A stretch of DNA of 9,667 nucleotides from Candidatus Kerfeldbacteria bacterium (GTDB taxonomy: Bacteria > Patescibacteriota > Patescibacteriia > SBBC01). Below are positions 5,904 through 9,667 of the stretch, piece by piece. How positions within the stretch are numbered: the first letter of the stretch is position 1; every line of letters begins with the position of its first letter. The stretch covers positions 1 to 9,667 of the forward strand of contig JACQKI010000022.1 of NCBI GenBank assembly GCA_016204645.1, in the 5' to 3' direction. The position numbers and the translations under genes were made by a program. The notes below the pieces were generated by a model, which did not search any database, was not told the origin of the DNA, and saw only the letters and a program-made list of their open reading frames with translations.

Positions 5904-6911
5904 ATGAACGCTTCCCGACAGCAACGTTACCGTCGGCTGGCCGAGCTGGTGGCTCGGGCCAAGCGGATTGTCCTTGCCACCCACGAACGGGCCGACGGCG
6001 ACGCGTTTGGGTCACTGCTGGCGTTTCGTCAGCTAGTCCTAGCTGGTCGCACGGTTGTGGCTTTGGCACCCGAGTCTTCTCCGTCCGGGTACGCGTTCTT
6101 GCCCGGCATCGAGACGGTAGTCACCGAGGCCGAATCGGTGACGGTGGACGACGCGGATCTGGTCATGCTCTTCGACTGCGGAGACGTACAACGGACTCAC
6201 TTGGCCGAAAAGCTGTACTTCCTCGGCGCCCATCGACCGTTCGTAGCGCTGCTTGACCACCACCCGACTCGGACCACCTGGCGTGACCGGCAGCTGGTCG
6301 ATTTGGCGATTGTTGAGACAGCTGCCTCGTCGACTTCCGAACTGGTGGCCGAGTACTGTGCCGCCAACGGCATTAGCGTCAGCCCAGCCGCGGCCACAGC
6401 GCTGCTGACCGGGATCGTGACCGACACCGGCGGTTTCCAAAACCTCAGCACCACACTGGAAGCAATGGAAACGGCCGCCGAGCTGCTCAAGCGCGGCGCC
6501 AACCTGCGCCGCATCGTTCAGGCCACCATGCGCACGAAGTCGCTGCGCACCCTCCAGCTGTGGGGTCGAGCCCTGGAACGGTTGGTCCGCGATCCGGCCA
6601 CGGGCACGGTCTCGACCGCGCTGACCCTGCAGGACTTGCGCGAGTGCGGCGTTGACCTCGACAGCACTGAAAGTACCGAAGGCATTGCTAACTTTCTGAA
6701 CAGCCTGGAAGACGCTCGGATTATTCTGGTGCTGCGGGAAAAAAGCGGAGGGCTGATCAAGGGTAGCCTGCGGACCAAGCAACCGGACGTCAACGTGGCT
6801 GACCTGGCGGCTGTCTACGGCGGCGGCGGACACACCAAAGCCGCCGGATTTACCGTGGCCGGTGAAATCGTTCGGGGCGAGCGGGGTTGGAGTGTTCAGG
6901 AGAAGAAGTAA
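5904..6911 (+). CDS. DHH/DHHA1 family phosphoesterase, NrnA-like
   Basis: The 335-residue protein carries the DHH phosphoesterase motifs in order: H27, D31 and D33 in THERADGDAFGS, D91 and D94 in LFDCGD, the DHH triad D118-H119-H120 in LLDHHPT, and D174 in TGIVTDTGGF. The DHHA1 substrate-binding motif GGGGHTKAAGF is at 306-316. This matches bifunctional oligoribonuclease/pAp phosphatases (NrnA), which degrade 2-5-mer RNA and 3',5'-adenosine bisphosphate using two Mn ions; related enzymes cleave cyclic dinucleotides or pApA. The first motif has Ala where the family usually has Pro (HxxPDGD), a mild change. The gene starts 20 bases after rbfA. The infB-rbfA-nrnA order is known from other bacteria, where truB often follows, but here the cluster ends. 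Exact substrate is inferred. Confidence 0.92.
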   Translation: MNASRQQRYRRLAELVARAKRIVLATHERADGDAFGSLLAFRQLVLAGRTVVALAPESSPSGYAFLPGIETVVTEAESVTVDDADLVMLFDCGDVQRTHLAEKLYFLGAHRPFVALLDHHPTRTTWRDRQLVDLAIVETAASSTSELVAEYCAANGISVSPAAATALLTGIVTDTGGFQNLSTTLEAMETAAELLKRGANLRRIVQATMRTKSLRTLQLWGRALERLVRDPATGTVSTALTLQDLRECGVDLDSTESTEGIANFLNSLEDARIILVLREKSGGLIKGSLRTKQPDVNVADLAAVYGGGGHTKAAGFTVAGEIVRGERGWSVQEKK

Positions 6912-6913
6912 TC

Positions 6914-6988
6914 AGATTCGAGATTTGAGATTGGAGTAAAATCTACATCAGCTGATAACTCCAACCTCAAATCTGACGTCTCCAATCT
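6914..6988. repeat. Opposed heptamer arrays forming a long inverted repeat between convergent genes
   Basis: On the plus strand three tandem 7-mers read AGATTCG (6914), AGATTTG (6921) and AGATTGG (6928). On the minus strand four related units read AGATTGG (6988-6982), AGACGTC, AGATTTG (6974-6968) and AGGTTGG (6967-6961). Bases 6921-6937 pair with 6958-6974 over 17 positions with one mismatch, which becomes a G-U pair in the minus transcript. The 20-base loop holds the palindrome ATCAGCTGAT (6947-6956). It sits immediately after the plus-strand DHH gene and reaches the stop codon of the minus-strand gene. It may act as a bidirectional terminator or 3'-end stabiliser, although there is no T tract. 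Confidence 0.8.
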
Positions 6989-7611
6989 TAAACCAGCACG
7001 TACGACAACGCCAAGGCGGTCAGCAGCGGGATGGTGAAGTTGTCGTTGACCGTAAAACTTAAGGAAAAAGCCTCGGCCAAGGTCGTCGCCGCCGCGCCGG
7101 TCAGCGCCGCCGACCAGTAGACTTCCCCGCTAATCCCGATCAACCGGAAAAAGACCAGGTAGGCGGTCAGGCTGACCACGAAGCAGCCGAGCGTACCGAC
7201 CACCGACTTTTCGCTGCCGAAGTACGGCCGCGACCGGATTATTCGGCCGATGATTTCCGCTGCCGGGTCGCCGAACGTCCAGCCGATCAGCGAGGCCGAG
7301 ACCAGGATCGGGTCGTGGAAGATGCCGGTCAGAATCGTCGCGCCCAAGGCAAACCACGTGTTGCCGACGTAGCGCCGGCGTTCAAAGTGCCGGACAAACG
7401 GCGCGGACAGCGAAAAGAACAACCGCCCGAACCACGGTTCGCGCCGGCGGAGCGATTCAATGGTGACCCACGTTAGGAGCGTGGCCAGGGCGGCGAAAAA
7501 AGGCCACGGCCACGGCACCAGCAGGGGAATGGCAATCGCCACAATCCCGCCGACCAGGTGCCAAAATTTCCGCGGCCAATTAACCTCCGCGAGTAAGACC
7601 GACACGTTCAT
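6988..7611 (-). CDS. Membrane lipid kinase of the polyprenol/phytol/diacylglycerol kinase (DGK1/VTE5) family
   Basis: The 207-residue protein is strongly hydrophobic with about five or six membrane segments (roughly residues 16-34, 36-50, 86-112, 138-156, 164-182 and 190-207). Motifs fit the CTP-dependent lipid kinases: RKFWHLVGG near the start (14-22), FGDPAAEIIGR (113-123), SEKSVVGTLGCF (133-144), AEAF (179-182) and VNDNFTIPL (188-196). The AE, GD and NDN residues correspond to the family's conserved acidic positions. Members phosphorylate dolichol, phytol or diacylglycerol; the substrate here is unknown. Related CdsA-type cytidylyltransferases share similar motifs and are the main alternative. 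ATG 7611 has no Shine-Dalgarno. A TACAAT box (7625-7620 on the minus strand) sits so close that the transcript could be nearly leaderless, though no good -35 is visible. Confidence 0.82.
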   Translation of the reverse strand: MNVSVLLAEVNWPRKFWHLVGGIVAIAIPLLVPWPWPFFAALATLLTWVTIESLRRREPWFGRLFFSLSAPFVRHFERRRYVGNTWFALGATILTGIFHDPILVSASLIGWTFGDPAAEIIGRIIRSRPYFGSEKSVVGTLGCFVVSLTAYLVFFRLIGISGEVYWSAALTGAAATTLAEAFSLSFTVNDNFTIPLLTALALSYVLV

Positions 7612-7652
7612 AGAGCACTATTGTAGCGCATCGGGCCTCAATCCGGTATAGG

Positions 7653-7681
7653 TTGACAGGGTTGGCACGGTGTTTTAGACC
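7653..7681 (+). promoter_or_regulatory. Possible promoter of the PHP gene
   Basis: A perfect -35 TTGACA (7653-7658) is followed after 17 bases by TAGACC (7676-7681), a poor -10. If used, the PHP mRNA would carry a leader of about 180 bases containing the inverted repeats. Confidence 0.25.
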
Positions 7682-7714
7682 ATTGATGTAGATCCCGCAA
7701 TCACGACGACGTGG

Positions 7715-7733
7715 ACGGGGTAATTGACCCCGT
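7715..7733 (+). repeat. 7-bp hairpin, alternative to the long downstream stem
   Basis: ACGGGGT (7715-7721) pairs perfectly with ACCCCGT (7727-7733) across an AATTG loop. The right half is also part of the longer inverted repeat at 7724-7833, so both structures cannot form at once. Confidence 0.75.
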
Positions 7734-7833
7734 ACTACAACCCACACGGATCGGTTATTTACGGAGTTGACGTGAAATACAAACCCACCCCTAGCTGCCC
7801 GAAACGTGGGGGGGGGTTGTAGTACGGGGTTGA
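7724..7833 (+). repeat. Long inverted repeat with 17-bp perfect arms
   Basis: Bases 7727-7743 are the exact reverse complement of 7814-7830, and three more pairs (two G-U, one A-U) extend the base of the stem to 7724 and 7833. The arms enclose 70 bases including the G9 tract. CCCAC at 7741-7745 and again at 7784-7788 can each pair with GTGGG at 7806-7810. The stem ends 20 bases before the ribosome-binding site of the PHP gene. It could be a leader RNA structure, a protein-binding operator or the remnant of a small terminal-inverted-repeat element. Confidence 0.85.
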
Positions 7834-7853
7834 CCGTTCGCTGAAAACTCGGA

Positions 7854-7859
7854 AAGGAG
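7854..7859 (+). promoter_or_regulatory. Shine-Dalgarno site of the PHP gene
   Basis: AAGGAG ends 9 bases before ATG 7869, and the signal-peptide-like N-terminus follows at once, so this site fixes the start. Confidence 0.8.
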
Positions 7860-7868
7860 AAACTAGGG

Positions 7869-9667
7869 ATGCGATACGCCTGGAGCATGTTGATGGCCAT
7901 GGTCATGCTGACTACGGGCAGGCAGTCAGTCGTGGCGCAGACAATCGTCCGGCAGGAGATTCGGAATGGCGTTGAGGTGGTGGAAGGAGTTGTCTGGCCG
8001 AACTTTCGGACAATGTCGCTGAGGTTGCTTCGAGGTTCGACCAGCTTCAACCACGACGCTGAGCCGTTGCAAGTCAACTACTGGAACGACGGCGCCAAGG
8101 AGCAGTTTGGTGATGCGGCTTGGATCGCGCGGCAGGGGTTTATCCCGATGGTCTTCGTGATCAAAGACGCAAACGAGAACACCATGTGTCTGGAGTACTT
8201 GCGACTGTACCGTCGCGTCGGCGGGACGCGGACCCTGCTCCAGCAAGTCGATGCCAACCGCATCATCAACGCTGATCAGTTCTACTACTATGGAGGATTT
8301 GGAACCAACGAGATTGGCTCGCCCGCGCCCGGCCTCGGTGATACGGCGCTGTTCGAGTGGGAATTACGATTCCGCGACACGTTCTGCAGCGCCACGCACG
8401 TCAGCCGGTACTTCAACCGTGTGACGGTCGCCCAGCCCTTGCCGGACTTGTCGAACTGGTACCGAACCGACACGCACTACCACACGCGTTTCACCGACAA
8501 TATCTTCGAGTTCGGCGGGTTCATGTGGATGGTGCGGCAGTCAGCCGAAGCAGTCGGGTTGCACGTGGTGTTGCTGACTGACCACTCAACCGACATCAAG
8601 ACCTCGCTCAATGAGTTTGGATGGAACCAACTCGCGGCCGAGGCCGACTCACTGTCTGACGAGACGGTGCTGTTGATTCCCGGCGAGGAGCTGACTCTCG
8701 ACTCCGACCAGGTTAATCAGTCGCCTGGATTTGAAGACCGGATCCACCTGGTTGCGTCAGGGTTGACGCGGCCATTGTTGGCCCCGGAAGAGTGCTGCTC
8801 GCAGAATTCGAGTGGGCTTTTATGGACACTGCGGCAGGGAATGGACTCGGTGGCCGTGCAGAACGCCGTGGCCATGGCAGCGCATCCATCACGGACGTTC
8901 TCGGTCGGTTACGGCGGCGAACTGACGAAGTGGAGCGACACCAACTTCGACATTGCCGCCGCGTACCCGCAGTTCGCTGGCTCGGAGTTCTACAACGAGA
9001 AACGAACCGTGTTCAACAATACGGTGGAGAACGACGACTTGCTGTACGAGTACGACTGGCAAGCCAACCCGAACTGGGAAGATGTTTGGAACGAAGGGCT
9101 GCGCGACTTCATGCGTCTAGTCCAACGGTACCTTAGTCCGATGGTTCGGATGTTCGGATTGTCCGGCGGGTCTGATGCCCACGGTGACCTCGGTCGGAAG
9201 TACACCAACCAGTACGGCATTACCAGCAAAGTGGTCAACGACAACGCGATTGGCAAGGTGCACACGTTGGTCTACAGCCCGAGCGGCTTGAACCAGGCCG
9301 GCATCCTGGACGCCATCCGGAACCGGCACATGGTCGTGTCGGACGGGCCGGCCTTCACAGTCTGGGTAGATGCAGACGGCGACGGCTTGACTGACGGAAC
9401 AATCGGCGGGCAGTACGCGTTTGCGTCGGATGCCACCATTCGCCTGCAAGGTTCCAGCCTGAGAAGCGAGCACGGTCAGTTCTCGCAGGCTCGGATCTAC
9501 CACCTGACACCGTCCGCCGTGGAAACGACGACCGTGGTGTTGTCTGGTACGACTTTGAACCTGACGCTGCCAGGCAATGAGTACCCAGTCTCAGGATTGT
9601 GGTCAGCCGTCATGGTCAACGTTCGAACGGCGAATGGTTTCCAAGCCACTACCTCGCCGATCTACAT
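7869..9667 (+). CDS. Secreted PHP-domain metallohydrolase, CehA/McbA-like (3' partial)
   Basis: The frame is open from ATG 7869 to the window edge (599 residues seen, no stop). It begins with a likely signal peptide (WSMLMAMVML core, cleavage near VVA-QT at residue 23/24). Residues 25-190 form an extension rich in predicted beta strands that I do not recognise. The PHP domain follows: DTHYHT (H203, H205), LLTDHST (D238, H239), PGEELT (E273, E274), RIHLVA (H293), AAHPS (H339) and GGSDAHG (D436, H438). These are the metal-ligand positions of PHP phosphoesterases, closest in style to CehA/McbA metallohydrolases. VDADGDGLTDG (500-510) resembles a calcium-binding D-x-D-x-D-G loop, and a beta-rich region continues to the edge. 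It is probably an extracytoplasmic hydrolase; its substrate (phosphoester, ester or carbamate) cannot be told. CehA hydrolyses carbaryl, but nothing here shows that specificity. Confidence 0.88.
   Translation, partial: MRYAWSMLMAMVMLTTGRQSVVAQTIVRQEIRNGVEVVEGVVWPNFRTMSLRLLRGSTSFNHDAEPLQVNYWNDGAKEQFGDAAWIARQGFIPMVFVIKDANENTMCLEYLRLYRRVGGTRTLLQQVDANRIINADQFYYYGGFGTNEIGSPAPGLGDTALFEWELRFRDTFCSATHVSRYFNRVTVAQPLPDLSNWYRTDTHYHTRFTDNIFEFGGFMWMVRQSAEAVGLHVVLLTDHSTDIKTSLNEFGWNQLAAEADSLSDETVLLIPGEELTLDSDQVNQSPGFEDRIHLVASGLTRPLLAPEECCSQNSSGLLWTLRQGMDSVAVQNAVAMAAHPSRTFSVGYGGELTKWSDTNFDIAAAYPQFAGSEFYNEKRTVFNNTVENDDLLYEYDWQANPNWEDVWNEGLRDFMRLVQRYLSPMVRMFGLSGGSDAHGDLGRKYTNQYGITSKVVNDNAIGKVHTLVYSPSGLNQAGILDAIRNRHMVVSDGPAFTVWVDADGDGLTDGTIGGQYAFASDATIRLQGSSLRSEHGQFSQARIYHLTPSAVETTTVVLSGTTLNLTLPGNEYPVSGLWSAVMVNVRTANGFQATTSPIY

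Larger units (their letters stand above)
7612..7868. other. Intergenic control region between the divergent lipid kinase and PHP genes
   Basis: This gap of 257 bases holds no convincing gene. It contains a candidate minus-strand -10 (TACAAT, 7625-7620), a plus-strand TTGACA (7653-7658), two competing inverted repeats (7715-7833), a run of nine G (7808-7816) and the PHP gene's ribosome-binding site (7854-7859). Confidence 0.8.

Noticed and set aside
6039..6833. Minus-strand open frame of 264 codons opposite the DHH gene
   Set aside because: Covers the DHH and GGGH motif regions in antisense; composition is not protein-like.
7727..7830. The inverted repeat as an intrinsic terminator or a CRISPR-like repeat
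   Set aside because: There is no T tract on either strand, the loop is 70 bases, and only one pair of arms exists, with no regular spacers.
7580..8077. Minus-strand frame of 165 codons upstream of the lipid kinase
   Set aside because: It overlaps the PHP gene start and the inverted repeats, and shows no protein-like pattern.
8792..9136. Plus-strand frame of 114 codons inside the PHP gene
   Set aside because: It is a different frame within a continuous PHP reading frame that carries all the metal-binding motifs.

Overview
This is GC-rich, gene-dense bacterial DNA. It carries a compact initiation factor IF-2 without the long N-terminal extension, an infB-rbfA-DHH phosphoesterase cluster, a bactofilin, a diacylglycerol-kinase-fold protein with degenerate motifs, and secreted surface proteins with FN3 and LysM modules. 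Together these resemble Patescibacteria (Candidate Phyla Radiation) genomes. That placement is inference from gene style; the window has no rRNA or other decisive marker. No phage, transposase, CRISPR array, tRNA or rRNA was seen.

Layout. (1) 1-1296, plus: the 3' part of a surface protein with three FN3-like repeats, an Ig-like domain and a C-terminal LysM domain. (2) 1363-3273, plus: a near-consensus sigma-70-type promoter followed by a tight three-gene unit of bactofilin, divergent diacylglycerol-kinase-like protein and UlaG/YtkL-like metallo-beta-lactamase-fold hydrolase. (3) 3324-3554, minus: a 76-residue protein of unknown function, divergent from infB. The shared control region holds a heptamer repeat array and back-to-back promoter candidates. 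(4) 3754-6911, plus: infB, rbfA and an NrnA-like DHH/DHHA1 phosphoesterase, a translation/RNA-turnover operon; rbfA starts on the base after the infB stop. (5) 6914-6988: opposed arrays of AGATTNG-type heptamers forming a long inverted repeat between convergent genes. (6) 6988-7611, minus: a membrane protein of the polyprenol/phytol/diacylglycerol kinase (DGK1/VTE5) family. (7) 7612-7868: a leader region with a 17-bp perfect inverted repeat that competes with a smaller hairpin, plus a run of nine G. (8) 7869 to the right edge, plus: a large open frame for a signal-peptide-bearing PHP-domain metallohydrolase of the CehA/McbA type, cut by the window end.

The genes fall into housekeeping (infB, rbfA, nrnA-like), envelope and cytoskeleton (bactofilin, LysM/FN3 protein, lipid kinase) and hydrolytic functions (MBL-fold, PHP). 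I see no clear new defence or mobile system. The most unusual features are non-coding: the two heptamer arrays and the mutually exclusive stem architecture upstream of the PHP gene. Among the proteins, the kinase-fold protein that has lost its GGDGT motif stands out.
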